This document shows, one piece after another, positions 48,577 through 59,889 of a stretch of DNA of 64,000 nt; position 1 is the first letter of the stretch, and the number at the start of each line of letters is the position of its first letter. This DNA comes from Schoenoplectus triqueter (lineage: Eukaryota > Streptophyta > Magnoliopsida > Poales > Cyperaceae), in the NCBI GenBank assembly GCA_964058805.1, contig CAXKVV010000013.1, positions 558,001 through 622,000 on the forward strand. The letters run 5' to 3'. Below the pieces are notes generated by a model. It did not search any database. It was not told where the DNA came from and saw only the letters and a list, made by a program, of their open reading frames with translations. The position numbers and the translations under genes are program-made.

Positions 48577-48895
48577 TAGAGGTGACAGAACCTGACCCGA
48601 CCCGACAAACCCGCCCGACCCGTCCGGATCCGAACCCGATCCGACCCGATTTTTTAAAAAAGTCAAATTGACCCGACCCGATCCGAACCCGACCTGACCC
48701 GACCCGACTCGAGATCAAATGACTTTCAATCCAATCGAAATCTATCAATGATCTGAAAAAACACAACATGTAAATTGACCCGACCCGACCCGACCCGACC
48801 CTGACCCGACCCGACCCGACCCGATTTCTTCCAAAAAATCAAACTGACCCGACCCGAACCCGAACCCGACCTGACCCACCCGATTGCCACCTCTA
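48577..48895. mobile_element. hAT-like MITE, family A, complete copy (inverted)
   Basis: Ends TAGAGGTGACA and, inverted, TAGAGGTGGCA. The 8-bp duplication TATATGGA is exact at 48569-48576 and 48896-48903. It is the inverted relative of 15769-16097, with the same unique phrase 'caatccaatcgaaatctatc' (seen there inverted). CCGACCC repeats fill the rest. Frames across it encode only repeat peptide. Confidence 0.93.
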
Positions 48896-48903
48896 TATAT
48901 GGA

Positions 48904-50636
48904 CACTCAAACGCGCTGAAGCCTGAAACATGAGTTGGTAACCTGACAAAATTTCCGAAATATTCATATATCTCCTCCTCCAGCTAGATTCAGAGTTGGA
49001 CAAATTCATTCAACGGTCTCAGCTGACAAAAATGTCTGCACAAAATTTGATAACAGGTTTTTGAGGGCATGACCCTCCAACATATTGCGACTCTTCTCAT
49101 AAAGAAAAAAATGATCGCATGGTACCCCAAAAGAAGCAATACGTCACTACGTCATCCCCACAGATTCTGGAAGATAATTAACATCAGAATTTGATGTGTA
49201 GTTTTTCTAATTTTTGTTTTTAAAATTGTACGCATTTAGGTGCTATTTTTGAAGGAGAGTGATAATTTGACAACTATTCATTTTGGCAGTTTTAGTAGCC
49301 TTTCATATATCTTAAGTAATATTAAATTATAAAAAAATAATTATTAATTATCTACAGGTATAACAACATTTTCATACAAAAATTATTATCAGAATTGACA
49401 AAATTACCATTTATTTACAATTCTGCAGTGAGTGATCCCTTTTTCCATGGAAAAAGAAATGGCAAAACAAGGCTCGCATTTAATGTGGTGGACACGTCCG
49501 GATTGCCACATCTTACTGCGTTGCACAAAGATATGTGCCCATCATCTTCTTCCAATTAAATAAATGATATAAAAAAAGTATATATAAAATAACTGCTTGG
49601 TTGTGCCAAAGCACGCCACTATTATAGGCACGTGTACGTTGTTATTCAGAGGCAAAAGGTGCATTCCAATGCGCATAAAGAGAAAAAGAAACACGTTTGA
49701 ATTAACAAGAAGCATACAAATATTTTATAAGGTTGATGATGATCTACTAATGCAGTGATCTTTTCTGTAGTTTGATCCTTATATTGTACTCTTGTAAATG
49801 AATCGACATATAATTATAAGTACAGTGTTTGCTTTTGACTTTTGATCGACCGTTTTTCATTGCTGACTCGGCAATATTATACGTAGAAGCAACAACTAAT
49901 GAAACTAGTGGGTGTCACATTACATATATCTTTGAAAAGTTCTGAAGATTTAAGTCAATTTTGTGACACTGGTCCAGACTCCAGAATGCTCAAAAACACT
50001 GAATTAGCGCCGGGTTTTGAGGTTTTTAATGTTGAACAAATGATATGATATTGAAGCCTCCGAATTTCTATAGTAAAGCATTAATGTAATAATAATATAA
50101 TAATATAACAATCAGGAAGAGTACTCTATCTCACTTGATTCTGTGTTTCTTTGAAAATTGGTTTAAATACACACTAGCTATATACCCCCGCGCAGCAGAA
50201 ATTTTTATTTAAATATTAAAATATTATAAGATAAAAAAAAATCACATTGATCTAATATTAAATTATAAATTCACCAAATTATAGAGAAAACATATAATAA
50301 AGACTATATTTAATCTTGGATGAGATTTTTGCATAATATGAGTTAATGATTCATGATTTTTATGACAGGAAAAGTAAATTATTCTAACATATATTATCAC
50401 CATTAATTTTTACCAAATATGCACAAAGTTGCTAAATAAAAAAAAAAATTTTGGAAATAATAGTATATAAGGGAAAGAAATGGAGAGAAAGAGGGGATCA
50501 ATGAACGTGATCACATACGTTCGATTAACCAACAATAAATATTATCCGTTTAATTGAGGGATAAAATGGGTATAATAAAAATTTACCATGACAAAAAATG
50601 GACTCTCCAATTCTTAGATGCTTTATATAATAGTAT
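48904..50636. other. Intergenic, possible MITE at 49250-49440
   Basis: At 49255-49440 the left phrase GGAGAGTGATAATTTGACAA and the inverted right phrase AAGGGATCACTCACTGCAGA hint at a short element distantly like those at 15274 and 19061. No gene is seen in the rest. Confidence 0.35.

Positions 50637-50638
<2 letters not shown>

Positions 50639-50682
<44 letters not shown>
50639..50682. repeat. (TA)n microsatellite
   Basis: About 44 bases of pure TA repeat adjoin foldback MITE 4. Confidence 0.95.
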
Positions 50683-50683
<1 letters not shown>

Positions 50684-50687
<4 letters not shown>

Positions 50688-51062
50688 GGTTATGGTACTT
50701 TACAAAGCACAAAAACATTGTGTATTTTGCGCTCTATTTTTAATTTTAAGTCAGAAATGATTGATCCAAACCGCTCAATCTAATCTACATATTAAAATCT
50801 ATTAGTAAATCAAATTTTATATTTTTTTGGATTGGGGGAAAACCATCATTTTTGGATGAACCAGAATTCTCATATCAAGTCATTTTCTCCTCATCAGAAA
50901 ACATAGCAAAGAAATTTTAAAAAATATAAAATTTGGTCTACTAATATATTTTTATATAAATATTAGATTGAACGGTTCGGATCGATTATTTCTGACTTAA
51001 AATTAAAAATAAAGCGCAAAACACACAACGTCTCTGTGTTTTGCAAAGCACCGTAGTCGGAT
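50684..51062. mobile_element. Foldback MITE 4 beside a TA microsatellite
   Basis: A 379-base hairpin, closely related to 42370-42769. Left end ATTAGGTTATGGTACTTTAC, inverted right end ATCCGACTACGGTGCTTTGC. TA flanks both ends (50682-50683, 51063-51064), consistent with a TA target duplication. Arms share GCGCTYTATTTTTAATTTTA and AAGTCAGAAAT. No coding capacity. Confidence 0.85.
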
Positions 51063-51064
51063 TA

Positions 51065-52996
51065 TATATATAAGCTAATTTGTAATCTAATTAGTGACGA
51101 TGACAATACTTTTATATATAAAATATTTCATATTTAAAATTATATTGACTTAATATTTAAAATTAAACTCCTGAATCCTGATTATTTGAGTAATCATAGA
51201 CTTCATTATTTCGATTTTCAATAATCAATAGATATATGGAACAACTTGTGACACTGACGTAGGCATAAACGTCATACTGTCACGTGCGATGATGCAAAAT
51301 AGTTAGCTACCCTACTAAGTAGCACAGATTTTTTTTTCTGTATTTAATGGGGCATAGGCCATAGGTCATTGTTTACCCTAGATAATGGTTATTTGCTCAA
51401 GTTGCCATTGCCATAACATTTGAAAATTCGAAATAATGACAAGTTTGAAATTTAATTTAAACATTTTTTATTTTTGGAATTCAGTATGTACAATAAAGTT
51501 ATTTATAAAACGAATATTTTGAAATTTAGTGAATAAAATTGTGACAATTTGCGATGCAAAATTGTTATGACTCCAAAATATATCTAACATACATATTACA
51601 AATTTCACGGTGAATATGTTCATAGTTAGGTCTTAATCGCTACTTTACAGCTCACACGTATGCAAATAAATACAATTTAAAATTTGAATAACTTTAAATT
51701 GAACAATTTAGTTTACAATATGCTGCGCATAGTACAATTTTTTTCTCTTTATATTTATACTAGCAGCGTATATGCGCATTACGACAAATATTTTTATTTA
51801 GATATATAAAAAAAGATAATAGATTATTTTGATAATTGAATATATTTATATTAGAAAGCAAAAATTGATCGCCTCTATCTTCTAAGATATCTTGATAGAA
51901 AACATGATTAATATTTCTAAGAGAAAAAAATAAAATTTATTTCTGATTCTCTCCTCTATCTTTTAACAATTATGATAGTCAATTTATCATGTTTTTTACT
52001 CATTTTTTCAGTTATACAAATGATGTACCTTGTATCAATAATAAAAAAATACTTACCAATGAGCAAACTATTTTTCCATCAAAAATACATAACATGATTG
52101 TCATCTTCATCTTTAATATTTGCAGGGATTTTTAAATCTAAAATTGTGAGATATACCATCAGAAAGAACTTCTATAAAAAAATAAAATAAAAAGAGAATA
52201 ACTAAAAGAAAATAATTATTATAGATGATCATCCAATAAGAGAAGTCAATTTAGAAAATAATTACTATAAAAAAATAAGATGATCAGAAAACCTCTGTCA
52301 ATTATCAGGATACAATATCATATTGTTTCGATTGATTGACATTAAATTTTTAACTAAATCTTTACCTTTTAAAAAAATATCATTTCTGAATAGAGAGAAA
52401 ATTGAAAAACTGGAAACGATATATGCCGCCGAAGTTAATCAAATTGAATCTCAACTGTTGTATGAAGAATAATATGGATATTATGAAAATTTGAATATCA
52501 TAATAAAAAATAGATGTCTCCAATACTTAGTTACTTTATATAATAGTGTAGATATAGATGGTGGATCTAAGATCCATCCACCGGTTGGCGTTAAATTCAT
52601 TCACAAGCCCACCATGTTATATCTATGTGGCGCCCGCTAATCTTTAGTCTATTGCACATCTTGTAATATAAATACACCAACTAGTACACCTAAAATTAGG
52701 TCTTACAATCAGATACTTAGCCAAACAATTTAACATGGCCAACCTGGTGCAGCAAGCGACTTACTTGCATTGGGACCATTTTAGAGGAAAATAAGATGAA
52801 ACAAAGCCACTTTTTGGAAAAGAAGAAATAAATTGCAAAGTTTCATGAGTTGCGGATAGATACATTGCATGATATCGCTTGAAGAGGAATTAAAAGTTAC
52901 ATTATGCCAGTATCGTTCGTTCCACACACCACCACACTATATATGTGGCGATCTCATTCGCCGTAGAGGATCCGGGTAGATATTGTTGCGTAAAGA
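51065..52996. other. Intergenic, nothing recognised
   Basis: AT-rich sequence with no frame of note. Higher-GC words near 52560-52640 and 52910-52990 have no identity I can give. Confidence 0.45.
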
Positions 52997-53771
52997 TAGG
53001 GGTGTCCGTGCGTACCGATAATGGAGATATTTTTATTATTATATTAATTTAAAATTATTTTTATTCATAAACTAATTAGTTTTATCTATATTTTATCTTC
53101 ATTTATTAAAATAAATGGGCAACAAAATAGTTTCAGATGCTAATGTATAATACTAATGTATTAATTAATTCACCATCATTTATAAAAAAAATCCAAACAA
53201 TTTCATTTAATGCAAATACATCTCTGAAATTAAAATATAATGATGCAATCAATTCCAATTTGAGTTATTTCAAAATAAAAAAATACAAACATTTTTTTGT
53301 TAATTTTTTAGCTTGAAAATAAATATATTAAAATAAAAATAGCATCATGTCTAAAAATAAAATCGTACATTATCTTAACTATCATTTTAAGAAATACTCT
53401 ATTAAATATTATTTGAGCATTATAATTTATTATGGTGAAAACTGAAGAAGATAATATAATTCATAATCCATCATAATTAACTCATATACTCGAGAAAAGA
53501 ACATAGAGAAAACATATTATAGATGATAATTATATTGAAAATAATATTTTTTTTAATAATTTACCATATAGGAAAAATAGATACGAAATGATCTTTATCC
53601 ATGCTTATATTCATTTACTTAACGAAATAAATTTTTTATCCTTACCCATATCAAATAATATTAATGAAAAAAATCTTTATCCATATCCATTTTATCATAT
53701 AGGATACGAATCAGATAAATTAATAAAAGAGTATCATGAATATAAAGGGACGCATATCCTATGGTACCCTA
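52997..53771. mobile_element. Possible hAT-like relic (dispersed repeat, copy 2)
   Basis: The left end TAGGGGTGTCCGTGCG and the inverted right end TAGGGTACCATAGGATATGC share a TAGGG start, as in hAT elements. The flanking 8-mers do not match well. It is homologous to 36010-36780. The 63-codon frame at 53588-53779 has no domain and lies inside the repeat. Confidence 0.5.
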
Positions 53772-53779
53772 GAAAATAA

Positions 53780-54590
53780 AGTGAGCAGTAAACAAAAAGA
53801 ATAATACTACAGACAATTTTTAAATTTACAAATTATTTACTGTTCAAATCCAGACAACACTTCAACCAGTAAAGTACTCCATAGCATTTGGGTTCTATAT
53901 AAAGAGCAGAGCTTGTTGATAAGCCAATTGAGCTTTAGACCTTTTTGAATTAAATTTCACTTTGGGCCCAACTTGTGCAAAATATTGGGCTCACGTTTTT
54001 CTTTTCCCTCTCAATGCATATTGTTTTATTTTTCTTAAACTTCAAGCGCATATAATATTTAATTTCAATTTTGACTTCGAGTTTTCATGAATCGTAAATT
54101 TTCATTTTCAGATATGCATATCTAATTTAGTCAGAAGGTTCTTCTTCCACATTCCTATTCCTGTAGTCGTAAAAATTAAATTCAACAACAACAACAATAA
54201 AAGCTTAAATCTCAAATAAATTGGATAGTCGTAAAAATTAAATTCATTATAGCAATTTAAAAATTTTCTTCTATTAAATTTAAAATGTTTTTATCATTGC
54301 AAATAAAAATTTTGATTTTCCAACTTTTTGTGATGTTATAAATTTCCAAATCTATTTCTAACTATTGTATCTCATCTTTTATTCCTTGTAGAGTTTCAGG
54401 GGAAAAAAATGAAAAAAGTACCTAAAAAATTAAGCGTTGTTCGTATTGGCTTAACTAATCAGAGAACAACTTTACTACAAACCTTTAGAAACACTGACAA
54501 GAAAGATAAATTAGAAAATACATATGTATTTGAAGTAAAATACGTATTTACGTATATATCCTTTTTCAAGGAGTTTTTAATTTTATAGCC
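53780..54590. other. Intergenic with a possible LINE tail
   Basis: The phrase AACAACAACAATAAAAGCTT followed by AAATCTCAAATAAATTGG at 54185-54225 resembles the fragment at 43325. No gene is seen. Confidence 0.4.
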
Positions 54591-54675
54591 AGGTCAGTAA
54601 CAATTGAGCAGCATTTAGACCTACACTTTACACTTTACACTTTCCCTTGATTTCTCTCTTTCCTTTTGGTTATCT

Positions 54676-54812
54676 TCAACTCTGCTCATGCAGACACGCT
54701 TTTACTTCCTGCATGAGCACTTCTCCATCAAGCTTCTGAAAATACATATTAACATCCTTTGCTCCAATTCTCTCACACACAACAATAACTTCAGGAAATG
54801 TTTTATACTCTC
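54676..54812 (-). CDS. Coding-like last exon of the candidate gene
   Basis: Forty-five codons in one frame, with plausible protein text: FPEVIVVCERIGAKDVNMYF, then QKLDGEVLMQEVKACLHEQS, then TGA. It is too short to be found as a standalone frame because it has no starting Met. The upstream sequence has a branch-point-like CTAAC and a pyrimidine tract before GTGTAG. One unpaired base from a preceding exon is needed (the exon starts with two bases of a codon). Confidence 0.45.
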
Positions 54813-57800
54813 CTACACCTCAGACCAACTAGAATGTTAGAGAAGACTGATCAGCCACTTGTACATGATTCAGCACATATAAGTAAGACGGGTTTGTGGT
54901 GCACGAGAGATAACATCTAATATATTAAAATACAATATTTAGAAGTCAAAAAAAAAATTCAAGGCTTTAATAACCATTTAGTAAGAACACAAATATCAAT
55001 ACGCTTCAAACCACATCAAATTAGTCACAGTTCTCTTTATTAAGAAATGAGATCCAATAATATATATCTTAACTAAGTTTGGTATCGTCATAAGCCCTTT
55101 GTGCATACCACTGATTGTACCATGGTTCAGTATTAGTATATGAAGAAAGAAAAATAACAAAAAAAGCAAATGAGTAGAATATAGGATACACTAAGAGAGA
55201 AAAAAAAATAAATAATTAGTATTTTTGAAAAAAGAAATAAGAACTGAAATAGATGACATAGAGCAAATGACGAGAGAATTACAGATAAGACATACTATCA
55301 TTTAGAAAGAAAAAGAAATAAAAGTAAAAAAAAAAAAACTTTTCTTTTCTTTGGAAATTGATGACACGATGATATGACAGTTTCTGTTCAACTAGATGAA
55401 AGAAATATGAAGGACGTGGCTAATTGCAACTTGTAGGAAACATAAGAAGGGCATTTGTTCATTTTTGAAAATAAAGGAAGCTCTTTGAACATTGGTTTGG
55501 TGTGTCAACTATTAAGGTATGCAGTTATGGGCGAAAGATCTGTATAGAGAGTAGTCTAATTGTAGTCAAAGGGGCAGAAATTCCAGCATGTTGTGTTTGA
55601 AGAGGCGGCTCACATGCTGTTGGGTAGTGTTTGTAATACTGGTACCGACTACCAGTGCTGGTGTGGATGTGGTGCCTGCTGCTGCTGGTGTAGCGAGATC
55701 AATGGTAGCTATATCGGGGAAGAGGCTCCTCACAATTGGGTTCCGTGTGAAACCTTCTCTGTTGGGGAATTCTTCAATATTACTGGCTGAATCTTTATGA
55801 TGCATTGAAATGTGCTATTCCTTAGTGTCTTTGGTCATGTCTATTTTAGATATTAAAAACTAACATACAAAGTTTTAAGTTTTACTTGTAAGCTAAATCC
55901 GAAGTGGATAATACATTAATACATAATGGGTTAGGATGCCAGACCATACTAAGAAAAAATGATATATGTTAGTGTTTGAGAGTGAAAGTGTGTGTAAAGA
56001 GAGCAAATTAGCTACTTTGATTTATAAATTCTGTGCATGTAGATGAGAATGGATTCCTTTCTCTATCTCAAACAATGCTTTATATAGGAGAAGAATATTA
56101 GGGAGATCATGGCTAGTTAGTGGCATGATCTCAGAGAAATCAATTATAAAAGTGACAAATGTACGTAATGATCAATCGGTGAACTTGACTGTGTGTTGTT
56201 ACCGCATATAACATTTCTATATTGGATTATGGACAATTATAACAGCTATTCATGATAATGGATGATTACAAAGATATACTTGAGATGAGTATCGGTATGA
56301 TCGTGAACTCGGGAATACCCAGCTCGAGGTATGTCTATTCGAGATAAATAATGAGTGAAAAAATCTTATAGGATCTAGTGGACTAGTGTCTTAGACCTAA
56401 ATGTTCGAGTTTGTGATTAATGAATTTTTGAAAACACAGTCTTATCACCTCCTTTGGGTATGTTTGAATGGGTCAAAAATAACATAATAGTTATTGTTTT
56501 CATAATAAAAATAACAGTTATATATCCAAACGCAAACCTACTATTCCGGAACAGTGATAATAGCTACTATTCTACTATTTCATAGGGGAGATAAAATAAC
56601 TGTTGTTCTTCTCAACTCATCACTACTATTCCAAACAAATAATCTAAATAATATTTATACCATTCAAAATAACATCACTATTTTTTCACTATCTTCGTGC
56701 TAACTGAAAAATCACTATTTTTTTTCACTATCCTCATGTGCTATTCTCAATTCCTCTATTCTTACGCTATTCTTTGCACGATCCAAACACAAGATTTAAG
56801 AATAGAGCTATAAACATATCTACTTCAAGAAATGAAAAGTGTGAGAAAACAATATACAAACTTGAAACCTGCATTATTTAAGAAGACAGGAGGAACTGGA
56901 GAATATTTTTACATCTGTATGGTATTCCAGCGTACACGTAAACACACAATTGTACAACTCATCTGATTATTAATTAATTTGCACCGAACTTGAGAGATAA
57001 AGGTGATAAATTGGTAAATAAAATTAATAATCTCATAAAAGAAACTAATAAGTATATATTCAGTACACATCGATAGCACATCAGATGAAAGTAGTAAAAT
57101 TCCCAAAAATATAAGAAGCCATATAGAGGCTGGACTTAGCGGATGAAATAGAGAACAATACTTCATAACTTCAGAGAAAATAAAAACTGCCCCACTTTGA
57201 ATGTAACACAGTACTTATTTTAAGTAAAAAAAAAAGATAGCGCCATTTAACAAAACTTGAGAACAAGATAAATAAGTCCTCTCAAGAAACCAAGATAAAT
57301 AAAGAATTAGCTAAACACATTAGACTAATTTTAAGGTGTTATCTTTCAGGTTATGGTCAGACGAGCTTACATAACATACATAAAGTTCACAGTTCACAAA
57401 AACTAAACAAAGTTCATAAGAAGTTATACAACAGTCTTGTAAGGTAGGTTTCAGTCATAGAAAGAGTACAGTATAATGTGTTGAGAATTGATTCAAAATA
57501 TATTTTTAGAATATTTTTATTTAGGAAATTATTTTTAGTAAAACTAATTTCAGCAGAGATAGAATGATTATAGGGTTATTTTAGGAAAGACAAGAGTCAA
57601 AATTAGTAGCAATTATATTTAGAAAGTAATGGACTTAGTGGGGTAATTTATAGGAAGTAGTGGATGATATTTTAGTAATGTAGTAGAGTTAATTTAAGAA
57701 AGTTCTATGCTATATAAATCATAGAACATTATGTAATTGTATGTCTCCAATATGCAATGAATTAAGAAAAGAGCTTCAGCAGAAATTATTTGTTAGTTTA

Positions 57801-59806
57801 TTTGTTTATCATTCCATTATTTCCAACAATTTGGTATCAGAGCCGGTAGAAATCTTGGGCTGTTTTCAATGGCAGAAGCATGCGCCAACATATCTAATCC
57901 GTCGATTCCGCTGTTCAAGGGAGAAAACTATGAGTTATGGAGCATCAAGATGGTGACCTTGTTCAAGTCTCAGGGCTTATGAGATTTGGTTAATAATGGT
58001 GTACCAGATTCGGATCCAAACCAATAAGAAAATGAGAGGGAAGATGCAAGAGCGTTGTTCTACATTCAACTAGCAGTTTATGACACCATATTCTCCAGAA
58101 TTGCAACAGCCACCAATGCAAAGGAGGCATGGACAACCCTAAAAATAGCATTTCAAGGGAGTACTCGAGTCATGGCAATCAAACTTCAAGGCCTACGCAG
58201 GGACTTTGAAATATTGCAGATGAACAAGGAAGAAACAATACAAAATTTTCTTTCAAGAGTACAAACGGTGGTCAATCAAATCAGAGTATTTGGAGACACC
58301 ATGGAGGAGAAGATTGTGGTGGCAAAAGTGTTGAGAAGTCTAACACTCAAGTTAGATCATGTGGTAGCAGCAATAGAAGAGTCTAAAAATCTAGACACTT
58401 ATTCCTTTGATGAACTCTGGGGCTCATTGCAGACTCATGAATCAAAAATGTCAAAGACAGAAGATAAAGGTGATGAGAAGGCTTTTTACATGAAGGGAGA
58501 GTCATCAAGAGGCAACTACAATCCCAGCAGAGGACATGCTAACTCTGACAGAGGAGGTAAAGGCCAAGGAAAAAGCAATCAAGTAGATTGCTACAATAAA
58601 TAAAGAGAAGAAAATCAAGCAAATCATGCAGAAGAAAAGGATAAACAACTAACTCTATTCATGACAAGCAATTTAATTGACAAAGTTGATGCAAGCGACA
58701 TCAAAGAGTTTGGAGGCAAGCTTGAATCTCCTCCGACTATTGTTGAAGAGCTTCTATTGTTATAAGAGAGACAATTGACATATTTTGCATCTAACCAAAG
58801 AACAAGTAATGTATCTAGTTTATCAGAATTTATGCAAGATCATGAGACTGAAGGTTCAGAGAAAGTTGAGAGTGCATCCCAAAATGAGGAGGTGGCATCT
58901 AGTCGGATGGTTGACTATAATGGAGAGTTTGTTATAGAGGAGTCATCTTCTCCGAAGAAGAAGACAAAGCAACCATTTAGAGTCATCAAGAAATCTACCA
59001 AGGCTAAGGAAGCTGAACCAAAATATGATGAGCCTGATTCAAATACACCGATTCCTGAGTTGGGTTCAGCGCCAAAAAAGGGCCGGACTAGCACTACTAA
59101 GAAGGTTGTGAATATTAAAAAAGAAGTGATTAAAAGACCAAGAGCCAAAAGAAGGAAAAAAAAGGCGGCGCTTGTCAATTCTAATGGAAACAATCATCAA
59201 CAAAAAAAGTTTACGAAAGAAAAACAAACTTGGAGTTAGAAATTTTGAATCAAGGGGGAGTGTTGAGAATTGATTCAAAATATATTTTTAGAATATTTTT
59301 ATTTAGGAAATTATTTTTAGTAAAACTAATTTCAGCAGAGATAGAATGATTATAGGGTTATTTTAGGAAAGACAAGAGTCAAAATTAGTAGCAATTATAT
59401 TTAGAAAGTAATGGACTTAGTGGGGTAATTTATAGGAAGTAGTGGATGATATTTTAGGAATGTAGTAGAGTTAATTTAAGAAAGTTCTATGCTATATAAA
59501 TCATAGAATATTATGTATATTGTATGTCTCTAATATGCAATGAATTAAGAAAAGAGCTTCAGCAGAAATTATTTGTTAGTTTATTTGTTTATCATTCCAT
59601 TATTTCCAACACAATGGAGAGCGATGGCTCCGGATACTGGTAAGGTTCAATCACAGAAATTATACTGATACAATGGTGGATTAATCCGACCTTGTAGAAT
59701 TCGAGACCAGTTTGGACCGCAAGTACAGAGCAGAGTGATATGGGTACTGAGTAGACAAATGGAATGAGTTCATTTGAGAAATGATCAAAGAGATGGCGGA
59801 GGCCAT
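54676..59806 (-). CDS. Candidate unrecognised gene, split by a retrotransposon
   Basis: This is a hypothesis built from separate coding-like pieces on the minus strand; I do not recognise the product. First piece: ATG at 59806-59804, reading MASAISLIISQMNSFHLSTQ and continuing to about residue 38, then a donor ACAAG|GTCGG at 59691/59690. It is rich in Ser and hydroxylated residues and lacks acidic residues, like a plastid transit peptide. Last piece: 54812-54676, after a good acceptor GGTGTAG|GAG with a pyrimidine tract, reading EYKTFPEVIVVCERIGAKDV and ending CLHEQS then TGA. A third coding-like stretch (55800-55570) lies between. Phases can be made to fit but several choices exist. The copia element at 57479-59611 would lie in the first intron, in the opposite orientation. 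It could equally be two genes or relics. Confidence 0.35.
55566..55805 (-). CDS. Coding-like segment, unknown
   Basis: A GC-richer patch with a 79-codon minus-strand frame from ATG 55805, reading through EEFPNREGFTRNPIVRSLFP and an Ala/Thr-rich part (TPAAAGTTSTPALVVG). The plus strand is also open in two frames, so the coding strand is uncertain. It may be a middle exon of the candidate gene at 54676-59806: a donor GTCG|GTACC would match the phase of the last exon. I recognise no family. Confidence 0.25.
   Translation of the reverse strand: MHHKDSASNIEEFPNREGFTRNPIVRSLFPDIATIDLATPAAAGTTSTPALVVGTSITNTTQQHVSRLFKHNMLEFLPL
55860..56454. other. Intergenic or intronic, nothing recognised
   Basis: No open frame or repeat that I can define. 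If the candidate minus-strand gene is real, this is intron. Confidence 0.4.
56455..56805. mobile_element. Possible MITE with TGTTTGGAT-type ends
   Basis: Left end GGGTATGTTTGAATGGG and inverted right end CTTGTGTTTGGATCGTG are alike, and the interior has repeated ACTATTC words. Such ends are frequent in plant MITEs. No clear target duplication. Confidence 0.4.
57479..57828 (+). repeat. 5' LTR of the young copia-type element
   Basis: It begins TGTTGAGAATTG and ends TTTCCAACA. It is nearly identical to 59261-59611. A TATA-like GCTATATAAATC near 57709 is shared by both LTRs and probably serves as the LTR promoter. Confidence 0.95.
57832..57843 (+). other. Primer-binding site (initiator Met tRNA)
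   Basis: TGGTATCAGAGC, the standard plant copia site, lies three bases after the 5' LTR. Confidence 0.95.
57869..58603 (+). pseudogene. copia gag (DUF4219/UBN2-type), with stop codons
   Basis: The frame from ATG 57869 reads IPLFKGENYELWSIKMVTLF, the typical start of copia gag, then TNAKEAWTTLKIAFQGSTRV and the UBN2 core (RDFEILQMNKEETIQNFLSR). An in-frame TGA (at SQGL*, where Trp is usual) and a TAA follow in the first 55 codons, then 182 open codons from 58055. The zinc knuckle is broken off after its first Cys (DCYNK, then TAA). Family knowledge: gag coats RNA in the particle. This copy is disabled by stops, though helper gag could act in trans. Confidence 0.9.
58604..59239 (+). pseudogene. 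Lysine-rich tail in frame with gag, not pol
   Basis: The gag frame continues without a frameshift, apart from TAA codons at 58601 and 58762, to a stop at 59237-59239, only 11 bases before the polypurine tract. The first few residues (ENQANHAEEKDKQLTLFM) still look like the text after a gag zinc knuckle. What follows (VDASDIKEFGGKLESPPTIV, then a Ser/Glu-rich part, then VVNIKKEVIKRPRAKRRKKK) is not protease or integrase. It looks like the basic tail of a nuclear protein. It could be captured host coding sequence or a fast-evolving element-specific protein. I could not identify a source. Confidence 0.6.
59251..59260 (+). other. Polypurine tract of the young element
   Basis: CAAGGGGGAG lies directly before the 3' LTR start TGTTGAG. 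Confidence 0.9.
59261..59611 (+). repeat. 3' LTR of the young copia-type element
   Basis: It starts TGTTGAGAATTG and ends TTTCCAACA. Differences from the 5' LTR: T to G near 59458, C to T at about 59508 and 59531, and one inserted T near 59518. Confidence 0.95.
59691..59806 (-). CDS. Possible first exon with transit-peptide-like N-terminus
   Basis: Minus-strand ATG in a GC-richer stretch. It encodes 38 residues plus two bases: Ala/Ser/Leu-rich start (MASAISLIISQM), several His/Tyr/Ser, Arg and Lys, and no acidic residue. That is the usual look of a plastid targeting peptide. The frame is open to a donor-like AG|GTCGG; without splicing it stops three codons later. The retrotransposon begins only 80 bases beyond. 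Support is composition only. Confidence 0.35.
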
Positions 59807-59889
59807 AGGGATTGGGGACTGTTCATGGGCTTTGGATTTTGGGTTGTGCCGCAGCCCTGCTCCGTGATGAATTTTATCAGTAATGGCCG

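Larger units (their letters stand above)
57479..59611 (+). mobile_element. Young non-autonomous copia-type LTR retrotransposon
   Basis: Two LTRs of about 350 bases differ by only three substitutions and one single-base indel, so the insertion is recent. The flanks TAATG (57474-57478) and CAATG (59612-59616) match at 4 of 5. A primer-binding site TGGTATCAGAGC and a purine tract are in place. The inside holds a gag-like region in one frame with an unrelated basic tail. There is no protease, integrase, reverse transcriptase or RNase H, so the element must depend on another copia element for movement. Confidence 0.93.
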
